Origin: Arthrobacter sp. 9V
Lineage (GTDB): Bacteria > Actinomycetota > Actinomycetes > Actinomycetales > Micrococcaceae
DNA length: 64,000 nucleotides
NCBI RefSeq assembly: GCF_902506065.1
Contig: NZ_LR732912.1
Location: forward strand, 3,811,406 to 3,875,405
Reading direction: 5' to 3'
Shown here: positions 43,373 through 52,668 of the stretch, piece after piece
How the letters are laid out: each line of letters opens with the position of its first letter
Position numbering within the stretch: position 1 is the first letter of the stretch
Notes under the pieces: generated by a model
The model's database searches: none
What the model was told of the DNA's origin: nothing
What the model saw: only the letters and a program-made list of their open reading frames with translations
Made by a program: the position numbers and the translations under genes

Positions 43373-46171
43373 CTAGCCGGTGTTGCGAAGCCCGGCGGCT
43401 ACCCCGTTGACGGTGATGAGCATGGCCCGCTGGAGCCGCTCATCGATCTCGCCTCCGGAAAGTTGCTCCTCGCGCACGCGCCGAAGGAGCTCCACCTGCA
43501 GGTAACTGATCGGGTCCAGGTACTGGTCACGGATTTCCAATGAACGCTTCAGCGTGGGCTGGGCGTCGAGGAGTTCCATCTCACCGGTAAGCCGTTCAAT
43601 TTCGGCCACAGTTAGCTCGTACTCGTCGCGGATCATGTGGAACAACCGGTGCAGTTCCTCCGGGACCAAGGATGAAACGTAGTGGCCCGCGATCTCCATG
43701 TCAGTCTTTGCCAGCGTCATTTCCACGTTGGAGATGACGGAACGGAAGAAGTGCCAGCGGTCCATCATTTCCAGCAGCTGATCCGTATCTCCAGCCTCGC
43801 GGGCAGCCTTCAGCCCCGAGCCCACACCGAACCAGCCCGGCACGATTTGGCGGGATTGCGTCCAGCCGAAGACCCACGGAATGGCCCGCAGGCCACCCAG
43901 TCCGGCACCGGAATCCGGACGTTTGGAGGGTCGCGAACCAATGTTCAGCGAACCCAACTGCTCCACCGGCGTGGAGGCGAGGAAGTAAGCGGGGAGCTGG
44001 GGATCGTCAATCAGGGTGCGGTAGCGGGCAAACGCTGCGTCCGAGATAGTCTCCATGACGTTGGCGTAGCGCTCACGCTCGTCCTCCGAGGTTCGCGGCG
44101 TGCGGTGCAGTGCCGAGCCCTGCATCACCGCGGCCAAGGAGAGCTCCAGGTTCTCACGGGCGAGTTCAGGCAGGGAGTACTTGTCCGAGATGACTTCGCC
44201 TTGCTCAGTGAACTTGATTTCGCCCTCAAGCACACCGTTCGGCTGGGCCATGATGGCATCGTAGGTGGGTCCGCCACCGCGGCCCACGGAGCCTCCGCGG
44301 CCGTGGAAAAGACGAACCCGGACGCCATGCTTGGCAGCCACATCGCGCAGCTTGCGCTGGGTTTTGTGGATCTCCCACTGGCTGGTCATTACGCCGGATT
44401 CCTTGTTGGAATCGGAATAACCGAGCATGACTTCCTGAATGTCTCCGCGGAGACGGACCAGTTCCCGGTAGGACGGATCAGACAGCAATTGGTCCACAAT
44501 CTCAGCCGACGCCCGGAGCTCTTCCACCGTTTCCAACAGCGGAGCGAACCCGATCTTTGCGTGGGGCTTGCCGCTGAACAGGTCTATCAGGCCGGCTTCA
44601 CGGGCAAGGACTGCGGCAGCAAGAACGTCATCGGCGCCACGTGTCATGGAAATGATGTAGGTTTCCACGACGTCCGGGCCATAGGTGTGCAGGGCCTGGC
44701 GGATACTCCGGAAGACGTCGTATGTTCCGTCAGCCGTGCCCTCAAGCTTGATCGGGTGGCCCGAGAGAGGTCGGCGGGAAGCCAACTCCGCCCCCAGGAA
44801 GGTGAAGCGTTCCTCACGAGTCAACTCGCCGTACGGCTTTTCTGTGCCGAGCCTGTCCACGAGCTGCCCCACAGCATCGTGGTGGTAGTCAGCATGTTCA
44901 CGGATGTCCAAGGTTGCCAAATGCAAGCCGAAGGCCGCGATTGCCCGGCGTACGCGTGCCAGTGCACCGTCCGCTACCAGCCCCGCAGAGTGGTTCCGCA
45001 GCGAGGTTTCAAGCAATCCGAATTCAGCGAGCAACTCGGGAGTGGTTGCATAGTCCCGGCCGGGCTCGTGATACGTGGACGCTGAAATACGGCGTCCGGT
45101 GTTGATGAGCTTGGCCTTGATGCACGTCAGTTTGAGCCTGTACGGCTCCTGCGCATTCAGTTCAAGGATTCGCTTGTCCAGACCGGGCAGGTTCTTAAGG
45201 TCTGTGGCGATCGAATCCAGCAGCTCCTGGTCGGCCCCAAAGAGAGCCGTCGAGTTGGAGAGCACCGAGATGAGTTCGTCGATCAAGGCAATGCTGATGC
45301 GAACGGCATTCTGGTTCTGCAACTGCAGGATCTCCCGTGTGACGGCCGCGGTGACGTTCGGGTTACCGTCGCGGTCGCCACCGATCCACGAACCAAACTT
45401 CAGCGGTGCGGCAGCGGCGGGCAGCGTTACACCGTGCTCAGCCAAGAGTTCCGAAAGGTCCGTCAGCATCTCCGGCATGGCATCGGTAAGGATGCTGTTC
45501 AGGTAATAGATGGCATTTCGGGCTTCATCCACCGGCGTGGGGCGCACTTGCCGGAGCTCATCGGTCTGCCACATCTGATCGATGATTTCCGCGAGTTGGC
45601 GGTCCTGACGACGCCGCGCTGAGGTCCCCTCAGCGGTTGGCTCGGCGAGGACGTCCGATAGCTTGCGGACCTTGTCCAGAACAGAGCGACGCGAAGCCTC
45701 AGTGGGGTGCGCGGTGAAAATAGGGCGTACGTCCAGTTCGTTGATGACGTCCTGCAGGACCTGCGGCCCAGCCTGGCCGGCGATCTCTGAGACCGCTTTC
45801 GCCAGCCAGCCGTCCTTTTCCTGCCGGGTACGCAGTCCCCGGACGCGATGGACCTGCTCTGCCGCGTTGCTGAGGTGGAAGTAGAACGCGAAGGCGCGGA
45901 CCAGATCAGTGGCTTGGTCCAGTGGCAGGGAGGCGAGCAACTCGCGGACCTGGGCAACGACGTCGTGCGCGCTCCAAGGGCCGGTGGCATCCGCGCCGCC
46001 CCGGGCGGCCTCTTTGGACTCCTTGGTCAGCAAGCGCACCTGCTCCACCAGTTGGAGCAGCTCCGGACCGTGTTGTCGTACAAGGGATTCGCCGAGGAGA
46101 GTGGAAACGCGGCGAACGTCGGCACGCAGTTCGGCAGCGAGATCGGTGTCTTGATGGGCAGTGTGAACCAT
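43373..46171 (-). CDS. ppc: Phosphoenolpyruvate carboxylase
   Basis: A 932-residue enzyme that makes oxaloacetate from phosphoenolpyruvate and bicarbonate to refill the TCA cycle. All signatures are present: FTAHPTEASRRSVL (catalytic His), GSWIGGDRDGNPNVT, VMLGYSDSNKESG, FHGRGGSVGRGGGP and a C-terminal end in NTG. Length is normal. A GAAGG site precedes ATG 46171. Its 3' side holds the 43310 palindrome. Assignment is firm. Confidence 0.97.
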   Translation of the reverse strand: MVHTAHQDTDLAAELRADVRRVSTLLGESLVRQHGPELLQLVEQVRLLTKESKEAARGGADATGPWSAHDVVAQVRELLASLPLDQATDLVRAFAFYFHLSNAAEQVHRVRGLRTRQEKDGWLAKAVSEIAGQAGPQVLQDVINELDVRPIFTAHPTEASRRSVLDKVRKLSDVLAEPTAEGTSARRRQDRQLAEIIDQMWQTDELRQVRPTPVDEARNAIYYLNSILTDAMPEMLTDLSELLAEHGVTLPAAAAPLKFGSWIGGDRDGNPNVTAAVTREILQLQNQNAVRISIALIDELISVLSNSTALFGADQELLDSIATDLKNLPGLDKRILELNAQEPYRLKLTCIKAKLINTGRRISASTYHEPGRDYATTPELLAEFGLLETSLRNHSAGLVADGALARVRRAIAAFGLHLATLDIREHADYHHDAVGQLVDRLGTEKPYGELTREERFTFLGAELASRRPLSGHPIKLEGTADGTYDVFRSIRQALHTYGPDVVETYIISMTRGADDVLAAAVLAREAGLIDLFSGKPHAKIGFAPLLETVEELRASAEIVDQLLSDPSYRELVRLRGDIQEVMLGYSDSNKESGVMTSQWEIHKTQRKLRDVAAKHGVRVRLFHGRGGSVGRGGGPTYDAIMAQPNGVLEGEIKFTEQGEVISDKYSLPELARENLELSLAAVMQGSALHRTPRTSEDERERYANVMETISDAAFARYRTLIDDPQLPAYFLASTPVEQLGSLNIGSRPSKRPDSGAGLGGLRAIPWVFGWTQSRQIVPGWFGVGSGLKAAREAGDTDQLLEMMDRWHFFRSVISNVEMTLAKTDMEIAGHYVSSLVPEELHRLFHMIRDEYELTVAEIERLTGEMELLDAQPTLKRSLEIRDQYLDPISYLQVELLRRVREEQLSGGEIDERLQRAMLITVNGVAAGLRNTG

Positions 46172-46285
46172 AGATACTTACCTTCGGGATCTGGTGGGGC
46201 CCGTACACTGCGCTGGATACTGTGAGCCGGATTACTTGTTCCTACGGGATCTTACCCGCACGGAACTCAACAGAAGGAATACGTC

Positions 46286-46606
46286 TCAGAGTTTGGCGTC
46301 GCCTGCTGGCGACTTCCTGCCAGGTGGTGGCAGGACTACCTTTCCGCCGAACACGTCCCGGTTCGCCGTACCCGGGCCTGCCGACAGGGACTCATGCCGG
46401 CGCTGCCTCATCTCTTCAATGGCTGCGGCCGCTTCCATCCGGGTGGGCGCACCCGTGGCAGGTTCAATCATGGACAAAACACTCCCCAGGGTGCCGGTTG
46501 CTCCTTTGGAAGGAACTCCCTTACTCACAAGCCTCGTACCGGCCCAGATCGAACCCACAATGAGGGCCAGACTGACGACAATCGGAATCGCTGACTCAAT
46601 CCCCAT
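46286..46606 (-). CDS. Small single-helix membrane protein
   Basis: A 106-residue protein. One transmembrane helix near the N terminus (about residues 5-27; IPIVVSLALIVGSIWAG) is followed by a cytoplasmic tail with IEPATGAPTRMEAAAAIEEMRQRRHESL, seen as a helical AAAAIEEMRQRRH segment, and a Pro/Gly/Lys-rich end. Family not recognised. ATG 46606 is exactly 6 nt after TACCCT (46613-46618, minus strand), supporting a leaderless start. It lies between ppc and an ATP-grasp gene on the same strand. Confidence 0.72.
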   Translation of the reverse strand: MGIESAIPIVVSLALIVGSIWAGTRLVSKGVPSKGATGTLGSVLSMIEPATGAPTRMEAAAAIEEMRQRRHESLSAGPGTANRDVFGGKVVLPPPGRKSPAGDAKL

Positions 46607-46625
46607 GCGCTCAGGGTACGCCGTG

Positions 46626-47546
46626 TCACGCCGACTTTCCCAGCGGTTGGCCCTGTGCCAATCGATCCAAAATCCGATCCAGAATCCGGGGAGCATGGGC
46701 ACTGAACATTCCGAATCTGGCCTCTACCTCCAAAACTGCCGGTTTGCCGTCCTGAAGACGCCTGATATCCACGCTGAATGGACCGGTCAGCCCGAGGGCG
46801 GCAGCGGCGGAAGCAGCCACCGAGGCAACATCAGAATCCTGTACCTTCCGGATACTGACTGTTGGGGAACCGTCCCGCCCTGTTGCCCCTCTGAGCGTCT
46901 TCTCCAGCACCACCAGGACGTCATCCGGATCATTGAGCCGTCCGCTGCGCAGCCCCGGTGAAGCGTATTCGGTGCCGGGCGCAAACCGTTGGACAATCCA
47001 CGAGTCGTCAAGGCCGGCCCAGATACGGGCAGCCCGGGCACCGGCATCGGAGGTCCGCTCCAGCAAGCAGAGTCCCCGTCCGTCCCGTGAAATACGGGGC
47101 TTGACCACCAGCGGACCGCCCAACATATCCATGGCATCATGCACAGACCCAAAACTGCCGGGCAGGCCAAACCTGGGAACGCTCACCCCCGCTGCTGCAA
47201 GACACGTCATGGTGAAGTATTTGTCGTGAGCCGTTTTTACCGGCGCAGGATCAGCCACCACCACGCGAACTCCCGGGGCGAAATCGTCCCGGGCCTCTGA
47301 GACGACCACAAGCTCGGCATTCATGGTGGGGATGAGGGCTTCAATCCCGTGCGTCGCCACCAGGCCCCGCAACTCCCAAAGGTGACCGAGGGCATCCGGG
47401 GGTGAAACGGCTGAAACAACATCCGCAAACCCACCACGGCCGGGCAGGACGTCCACTCCCAGCACCCAATGCCCCTTTGCCTTAAGCTGCCATGCCAAGG
47501 ACGAGCCGGCCGGGTTGGCAATGCCTGTGACCAGAATGCGCGCCAT
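46626..47546 (-). CDS. ATP-grasp domain protein
   Basis: A 306-residue protein with an N-terminal Rossmann-like domain (ILVTGIANPAGSSLAWQL), then an ATP-grasp fold: KYFTMTCLAAAGVSVPRFG, VVKPRISRDGRGLCLL and EVEARFGMFSAHAPR near the end. It resembles the carbamoyl-phosphate-synthase-like/ATP-grasp ligases that join a carboxylate to an amine. The usual magnesium motif ExNxR reads EVEAR here, so the Asn is replaced by Glu. The reaction is unknown. Start 47546 was chosen because it begins the Rossmann strand; a GGGGACG site lies upstream. Confidence 0.8.
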   Translation of the reverse strand: MARILVTGIANPAGSSLAWQLKAKGHWVLGVDVLPGRGGFADVVSAVSPPDALGHLWELRGLVATHGIEALIPTMNAELVVVSEARDDFAPGVRVVVADPAPVKTAHDKYFTMTCLAAAGVSVPRFGLPGSFGSVHDAMDMLGGPLVVKPRISRDGRGLCLLERTSDAGARAARIWAGLDDSWIVQRFAPGTEYASPGLRSGRLNDPDDVLVVLEKTLRGATGRDGSPTVSIRKVQDSDVASVAASAAAALGLTGPFSVDIRRLQDGKPAVLEVEARFGMFSAHAPRILDRILDRLAQGQPLGKSA

Positions 47547-47729
47547 CAGAGCGTCCCCATGACAGTTAGGGGAACCTGGAGAACCCAAGGATTCACCGCA
47601 CGGAGGTCCGTGCATGTTTTCATTTCTCACCCTTATGGATAGTTCATGCCGCCCGTCACCGGGCCTTGCCGATGGATGAGTGCCCCCACGTGGAAATTCA
47701 TGACGCAATCGGCCCGGCAATATCTTGAT

Positions 47730-49415
47730 TCAATACAAGGCGGAAAATCTTTTCGAGACCAAGCCCGGTCCACTCAGCGTGTAGGTGAGGACCCTTTCAT
47801 CCTTAGCGGAGCCGTCCCCACCCCGCTTGGAGAGAGCCCCCAGTTGAAAGCTAAGGTCCGTGCGCTGAACAGCAGCGGTGAAGCAACTCACCACACTCCG
47901 GCTCTCGAATGAGCAGGTCCATCCTTCCGGAACCCGCAGAGAGTTCTTGAGAATCCACGAGTTCTTCCCCACCGAAAATACGGCCGTGCCGGCAGTCAGT
48001 GGGCTGGCTCCGGCAATCTGGAAGTCAATATCCATGACGGTGCCACCCGACTCCCGGTCTCCGGCTTCGCGCACTGAGCCGTTCACAACCGCTGGAGTAG
48101 GTGCCGACGGAACTACCGAAGGCAAAGCAGACGGCGTAGTGACGGGTAGCGGGGCAGGCGCCTGGGCCGGGGCAGGCGCAGCCGTTGGTTCAACCGGAAT
48201 CTGCAGCACAGGCTCCTCGGCTCCGGATTTATCGACGTCGGGCGGCACTTCAACGGGTGGCGCGTCCGCTGGTGGCGAGGCAACCGGCGCGGCAACCGGC
48301 GGCGCAACCGGCCCGGCAACCGGCGGCGCAACCGGCGGCGCAACCGCTATGGAAGTGCTCTGAGCCGGTGCGCTCGCCGGAGAAGGCGTGGGAATCACCG
48401 GAAGCTTTTCTCCTGGAACCCCGGCGGACTCCACAGCCCACTGCTCCCTAAATGCATCCGGCGTCATATGGTCTACGACGGCCACAGTCCCCATTACAAG
48501 TCCTACGGCAGCTGCCGCGATGACCGTCATGAGCGCCGGTTGCGCAAGCGCCGGGAGGGCCAAAGAATGGAGGGCCAGCGCCGCCTTGCCGGGCACCATG
48601 CCACCCGCGACTCCGAGTCCCGCCCCTTGACCTGCCCACAGTGAGGCTGGAATTCCTGTCACCAGCGGAAGGAGGACTGCCCTCATGCTTCCCTGAACAT
48701 CCTTCAGTTCCGCGAGGGCGGCAGTGCACGAGGGACAGGTGTCAAGGTGCTCGCGGATCTTGCGCGCCGTGCCTTTGGACACTCCACCGCGGATGTAGTT
48801 GCCGAGCTTGGAAGCGTATTCAGAGCAGTCAATGTCAGTTTGCTCCGCGACGTGGTGCTGCAGGTACTGTCTCCGCAGGCCCTCACGGGCACGAAGGGCG
48901 AGAGCAGAGACAGCGTTTGAGGAGAGCCCAAGAATGGGTGCCACGGCTGCAGGTTTCATGCGTTCGACGTCCAAGTACCAGAGCACGGCCTGCCACCGTT
49001 CAGGCAGGGCACGGAACGCCCTGGCTACTGTGTGCGATTCGAAAGCGCCCACTGCGGCGTCCGAGTCTGCCAGGGTTTGATCCAGGACGGAATCGTCACC
49101 GCTGGGAAGGACTTTGCGGGCCTTTAGATTCCGCTGATGGGACAACCGGGCAACTGTGGACAACAAGTACGCCCTGAAGAACGTGTTAGGTCCTTTTCCC
49201 GAAACAAGGCTCTGCAAGACGGACTGGAAAGCCTCGGCCACCACGTCCTCGGCGTCACTCTGGTTGTCCACGTTGCGCCGGGCAACGTTGGAGGCAACGG
49301 CCACATGGCGTTCGTATAGTCCGTCAAAGGCAGACAAGTCTCCGCTGCGGACCAATTCCATGAGTTTTCCGTCGTCGACGCCGGATTTGTTGCTCGCATG
49401 TGACCCGCGTGCCAT
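47730..49415 (-). CDS. ECF sigma factor fused to zinc-finger, membrane and surface domains
   Basis: A 561-residue single-chain regulator. Sigma region 2 (about residues 18-90; NQSDAEDVVAEAFQSVLQ) and region 4 (about 130-185; ALPERWQAVLWYLDVE, GLSSNAVSALALRAREGL) form a complete ECF sigma factor. A ZAS-type zinc motif follows, HLDTCPSC (223-230), then a transmembrane helix (about 294-315), a Pro/Ala/Val-rich spacer (about 330-455) and a C-terminal beta-rich domain of about 100 residues. It combines sigma factor, anti-sigma module and extracytoplasmic sensor, as in the fused ECF52-like actinobacterial group. Release probably needs proteolysis or signal-driven change. Confidence 0.88.
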   Translation of the reverse strand: MARGSHASNKSGVDDGKLMELVRSGDLSAFDGLYERHVAVASNVARRNVDNQSDAEDVVAEAFQSVLQSLVSGKGPNTFFRAYLLSTVARLSHQRNLKARKVLPSGDDSVLDQTLADSDAAVGAFESHTVARAFRALPERWQAVLWYLDVERMKPAAVAPILGLSSNAVSALALRAREGLRRQYLQHHVAEQTDIDCSEYASKLGNYIRGGVSKGTARKIREHLDTCPSCTAALAELKDVQGSMRAVLLPLVTGIPASLWAGQGAGLGVAGGMVPGKAALALHSLALPALAQPALMTVIAAAAVGLVMGTVAVVDHMTPDAFREQWAVESAGVPGEKLPVIPTPSPASAPAQSTSIAVAPPVAPPVAGPVAPPVAAPVASPPADAPPVEVPPDVDKSGAEEPVLQIPVEPTAAPAPAQAPAPLPVTTPSALPSVVPSAPTPAVVNGSVREAGDRESGGTVMDIDFQIAGASPLTAGTAVFSVGKNSWILKNSLRVPEGWTCSFESRSVVSCFTAAVQRTDLSFQLGALSKRGGDGSAKDERVLTYTLSGPGLVSKRFSALY

Positions 49416-49565
49416 ATGGCACCCCCAAACCGTAGAGAACCCTGCCCATGTATATGGAGTGTGGGTTCTGCACGAGTCGTGACGCCGGTTTGTACACAGT
49501 CTTTAGCAAACAGGATGCGGGAACGCACTTCGTCACGAAACGGCTCTTTTGCGCACTCTTGGGTT

Positions 49566-50300
49566 ATGACATCGTTCCGGACAAAATCAGCTGCCGAACG
49601 CACGTTTTCGCAGCACCATTTGCTGCGCAGATGGCGGATTGCCAGTTACCAAAAGGGTTGGCGGTTCAGAGCGGATTGGTTCCTGCCGGAAGTCCGGACA
49701 GTAGTCATTCCCCTTGCCAGCGGCGAACACATTCCAGCTCCTGCGGCCAAGTTGTTGGGAGCTGCGCGCGCCAGAAATGGAGTCAGCATCAGGGAGACTC
49801 TGATCGATTTCCGGGCTTTGTTCACTGCAGCGGAGCGGGCCCTTGACGTCGATGCACTCCTATCGATCGCGGAGGGGTGGGCTGAGGTGGCAGAAACGGC
49901 CCCCGCCATCTCCTGTACCGACGTCTACACAGGGCTGGCCACGCCTGCCCATTTTCAAAGACGGGTCCATGAGGTTGCGGAGTTCGGCGCAGACGGGCCC
50001 GGTTCGCATGCTGTGGCCATTATTTCGCTGCCCCTCCCACGCGATGGCCGGAGCCATTGTTGGACCTTATTGGCCCGGATCGGGGACGCCGTCAAAGGCG
50101 AGCTGCAAGGAACCGGGGCGACTGCAATGTACCAAAATTCCGCAATCCACATCCTCTTTTCAGTCAGCGCAAGCAATCTGTCGCGGGTATTGACGTGCAG
50201 GGCAGTGCTGGAAGCCCTCGGTGACGGCCCGCTCCACCCTTCGCGCATGAAGTTCCATCCCCTGAGCGGGGCGGCGGCAACGGCTGCCCCTCGAGACTAG
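49566..50300 (+). CDS. Degenerate GGDEF-like protein
   Basis: A 244-residue soluble protein. The second half resembles a diguanylate-cyclase domain: DVYTGLATPAHFQRRVHEV (about residues 118-136) mirrors the DxLTGLxNRxxF opening, followed by AVAIISLPLP. The position of the GGDEF loop reads TAMYQNSAIHILFSVS, so the catalytic motif is lost. The N-terminal 110 residues are a basic then helical region. It may bind nucleotides or proteins instead of making c-di-GMP. It is divergent from the fused sigma factor, 150 bp away. ATG 49566 was chosen because upstream in-frame codons look non-coding. Family call is tentative. Confidence 0.65.
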   Translation: MTSFRTKSAAERTFSQHHLLRRWRIASYQKGWRFRADWFLPEVRTVVIPLASGEHIPAPAAKLLGAARARNGVSIRETLIDFRALFTAAERALDVDALLSIAEGWAEVAETAPAISCTDVYTGLATPAHFQRRVHEVAEFGADGPGSHAVAIISLPLPRDGRSHCWTLLARIGDAVKGELQGTGATAMYQNSAIHILFSVSASNLSRVLTCRAVLEALGDGPLHPSRMKFHPLSGAAATAAPRD

Positions 50301-50597
50301 TCAGGTTAAAACGGACCGGGATAAATCCGTTCTGCAGCGTAACGAACTGCTCACTATGAACACTTACCTTGTGACGGAGCGCATCCAAGGTCTCCAAGGA
50401 TCGCTGGCCACCACCACCGGGCAGCTGGCCGCCCGTCCATCAAACCCGGCTCGCGCTGGCATGGTTTCAGGGCCAGCGCGAGCCGATCCAGGCAACGGAG
50501 GCTGAGACCGACTGGATGAGGGAATGCCCACGCCCGGCTCATAGTTGAGGCAAGTGCAACCACCGCGAACAGACGCGAACACCAGCCGAGGAGAACC
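50301..50597. other. Spacer with long hairpin and possible micro-ORF
   Basis: A perfect 13-bp stem, GGCTCGCGCTGGC (50448-50460) with GCCAGCGCGAGCC (50472-50484), has an 11-nt loop; no T run follows. AACGGA/TCCGTT near 50309-50332 is a weaker hairpin just past the GGDEF-like gene. A 49-codon ORF (50356-50505, ATG to TGA) runs through the strong hairpin but lacks a ribosome site, so it is not called as a gene. Confidence 0.5.
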
Positions 50598-51425
50598 ATG
50601 AGCTCGCCCACCACCGCAACCGACGCCCAGCTCGCCCGTTGGGAGCGGTTCCGCGCAGGCAGGCATTCAGCACTTGCCACGGAGCACGGATGGTTGACAC
50701 TGACCTCTTTCCAATGGCTTGAATCCCAACCGTCCGCCATGGAACTTGTTCCGGGCCTCTGGTCTACCGATGGCACTACCGCGTTCCTCACGGCGAGCGC
50801 GGCTGATGGCCTCACTGTGGTGGAGACAGGACACGTGGTGGAGGGCACCATCACGGCGACGCTGGAGGACGAAGAGTCGCTGATGTGGGTGCAGTTTGGC
50901 GGCGACGACGGAACACAGGTTGTGGTGGAACTCGCCATGCGTGCGGATAAGTACGCCGTTCGCACCCGGGATAACAGCTCGCCCGTGTTGACCGGGTTCA
51001 AGGGTGTCCCCACCTACGAGTACAACCCCGACTGGGTTATCCAAGGCCGGTTCGAAGCTTACGCTGAGCCCGTGGATGTACCCATCGGCACGGCCAACCC
51101 CCTGGTGGATGGCGTCCACCGGTCAGTGGGCGAGGTGGTGTTTCGGGTACCGGGCGTTCCCCACCAGATCCGGTTGCACGCGGAGGAGGAGAAGCTGGGC
51201 GCGCTCAACGTCACCTTCCACGATGAAAGCAACGGAAAGACCACGGACGAGTGGCGTAAGGTGTTCATTCCCCGGCCCCGCCCCGACGGATCCGTGGTGA
51301 TCGACTTCAACCGTGCCATCAACTATCCCAGTGCCTTCACTCCGTATGGCACCTGCCCCATGCCTGTCCGTGGCAATTCCTTGGACGTGCTGGTGGAAGC
51401 CGGGGAGAAGCTCCCCCAGGAGTGA
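50598..51425 (+). CDS. DUF1684 protein
   Basis: A 275-residue soluble protein of the DUF1684 family. Typical elements are ARWERFRAGRHSALATEHGWLTL at the start (seen as RHSALATEHGWLTL), a beta-rich centre, and the C-terminal signature DFNRAINYPSAFTPYGTCPMP. Function is unknown; the conserved Asn, Tyr and Cys of the signature suggest an enzyme or ligand-binding site. A strong GAGGAGA site precedes the ATG. It is convergent with the acyl-CoA dehydrogenase, 13 bp away. Confidence 0.87.
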   Translation: MSSPTTATDAQLARWERFRAGRHSALATEHGWLTLTSFQWLESQPSAMELVPGLWSTDGTTAFLTASAADGLTVVETGHVVEGTITATLEDEESLMWVQFGGDDGTQVVVELAMRADKYAVRTRDNSSPVLTGFKGVPTYEYNPDWVIQGRFEAYAEPVDVPIGTANPLVDGVHRSVGEVVFRVPGVPHQIRLHAEEEKLGALNVTFHDESNGKTTDEWRKVFIPRPRPDGSVVIDFNRAINYPSAFTPYGTCPMPVRGNSLDVLVEAGEKLPQE

Positions 51426-51438
51426 GAGGACAGCGGGC

Positions 51439-52668
51439 CTAGGTGATAGCCGAAACCCCTGTCACTGCACGGCCGACGATCAGCGAGTTGATTTCGTAAG
51501 AGCCTTCGTATGTGTAGATTGCCTCGGCGTCGGCGAAGATTTTGGCGATGCGGTAATCGGTGACGATTCCGTTCCCGCCCAGGATGGACCTGCCCAGGGC
51601 CACGGTTTCCCGCATCCGGGCGCTGCAGTAGGCCTTCGCGAGAGCCACCTGTGCCATCTGGGCGCCGCCGTGGCGCACACCGTGGGCGTCCGTGAAGATG
51701 TCTTCCTGTAGCTGGGCGATGCGGACCATCATTCCCATGCTTGCTACCGCGTTGCCGAGCATGTCCACCAGGTGTTGTTGGATGAGCTGGAACTTGGCCA
51801 GTGGTTTGCCGAATTGCATGCGCTCGACGGCGTACTGCCGGGCGACGTCGAAAGCTGCCAGTTGCTGGCCCACGGCCTGCCAGGCCACCATGATCCGGGA
51901 TCCCCGGAGTAGGTGGTTGGTGTCCACGAAGCTGCTGATGCCGGCGAAGCGGTCTGCTTCAGCTACCTCGACGTCATCAAATATGATGTCGGCGTTTTGC
52001 ACTGTTCGCAGGGCGATTTTGTTCTCGATGCGGCTGCGGGTGACGCCCGGCAGGTTTGCGTCCACGATGAAGGCACGCACTGCGCCGTCTGTTTCGTCCT
52101 TGGCCCACACCAACATGAAGTCACAGAACGTCCCGTTGCCGATCCAGCGTTTGGCGCCGTTGATCACCCAGTAATCGCCGCCGTCGGCATCCGGGCGTGC
52201 AACACGGCGGGCGGTGGTTTCCATGCCCCCGGCGACGTCGGACCCATGGTTCGGCTCAGTGAGTGCGAAGGCTCCGGTGGTGCGGAGGTTGGAAGCGTCG
52301 TCGAGGTAGCGGTCCTGCTGCTGATCGCTGCCGAAGTCGTAGAGCGATTCCACGAAAAGGTCGTGGTGGACCATGAAGAACGTGGCAATCGAGGTGTCAA
52401 CGCGGGTCATCTCAGCAATCACCAACCCGGCAAACAGGTGCGTGTACCCGCGTTGGGCGGGAGCGCTGAGCCGGAGGGCTGCGAGCTTGGGGAGGATGTG
52501 TTCCGGGAACTCCGCCTTTTCCCACCACTGCCCGGCATACGGGGCGATCTCTGAGGCCAGGAAGCCACGGAGTTCGTTGAGTTTCCTTTGTTCCTGAACG
52601 CTGAGCAGGGATTCGAAGTCGAAGAAGTCGGCAGTGGGAAGGTCCACGCCGCTGTCCTCGCCCATCAT
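51439..52668 (-). CDS. Acyl-CoA dehydrogenase (glutaryl-CoA-dehydrogenase-like)
   Basis: A 409-residue FAD enzyme that introduces a double bond into acyl-CoA. Visible are FALTEPNHGSDVAGG (FAD/substrate loop), YWVINGAKRWIGNG, and the C-terminal IYTYEGSYEINSLIVGRAVTG with the probable catalytic Glu in YEGS. The IND/ILGGNGIVTDYRIAKIF region is typical. Sequence features point to the glutaryl-CoA or related short/branched-chain group; the exact substrate is uncertain. It overlaps the upstream SDR gene by 4 nt (ATGA), forming a catabolic operon. Confidence 0.92.
   Translation of the reverse strand: MMGEDSGVDLPTADFFDFESLLSVQEQRKLNELRGFLASEIAPYAGQWWEKAEFPEHILPKLAALRLSAPAQRGYTHLFAGLVIAEMTRVDTSIATFFMVHHDLFVESLYDFGSDQQQDRYLDDASNLRTTGAFALTEPNHGSDVAGGMETTARRVARPDADGGDYWVINGAKRWIGNGTFCDFMLVWAKDETDGAVRAFIVDANLPGVTRSRIENKIALRTVQNADIIFDDVEVAEADRFAGISSFVDTNHLLRGSRIMVAWQAVGQQLAAFDVARQYAVERMQFGKPLAKFQLIQQHLVDMLGNAVASMGMMVRIAQLQEDIFTDAHGVRHGGAQMAQVALAKAYCSARMRETVALGRSILGGNGIVTDYRIAKIFADAEAIYTYEGSYEINSLIVGRAVTGVSAIT

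Noticed and set aside
48270..48350. Separate tandem-repeat locus
   Set aside because: The repeats simply encode the Pro/Ala/Val spacer of the fused sigma factor; noted within that gene.
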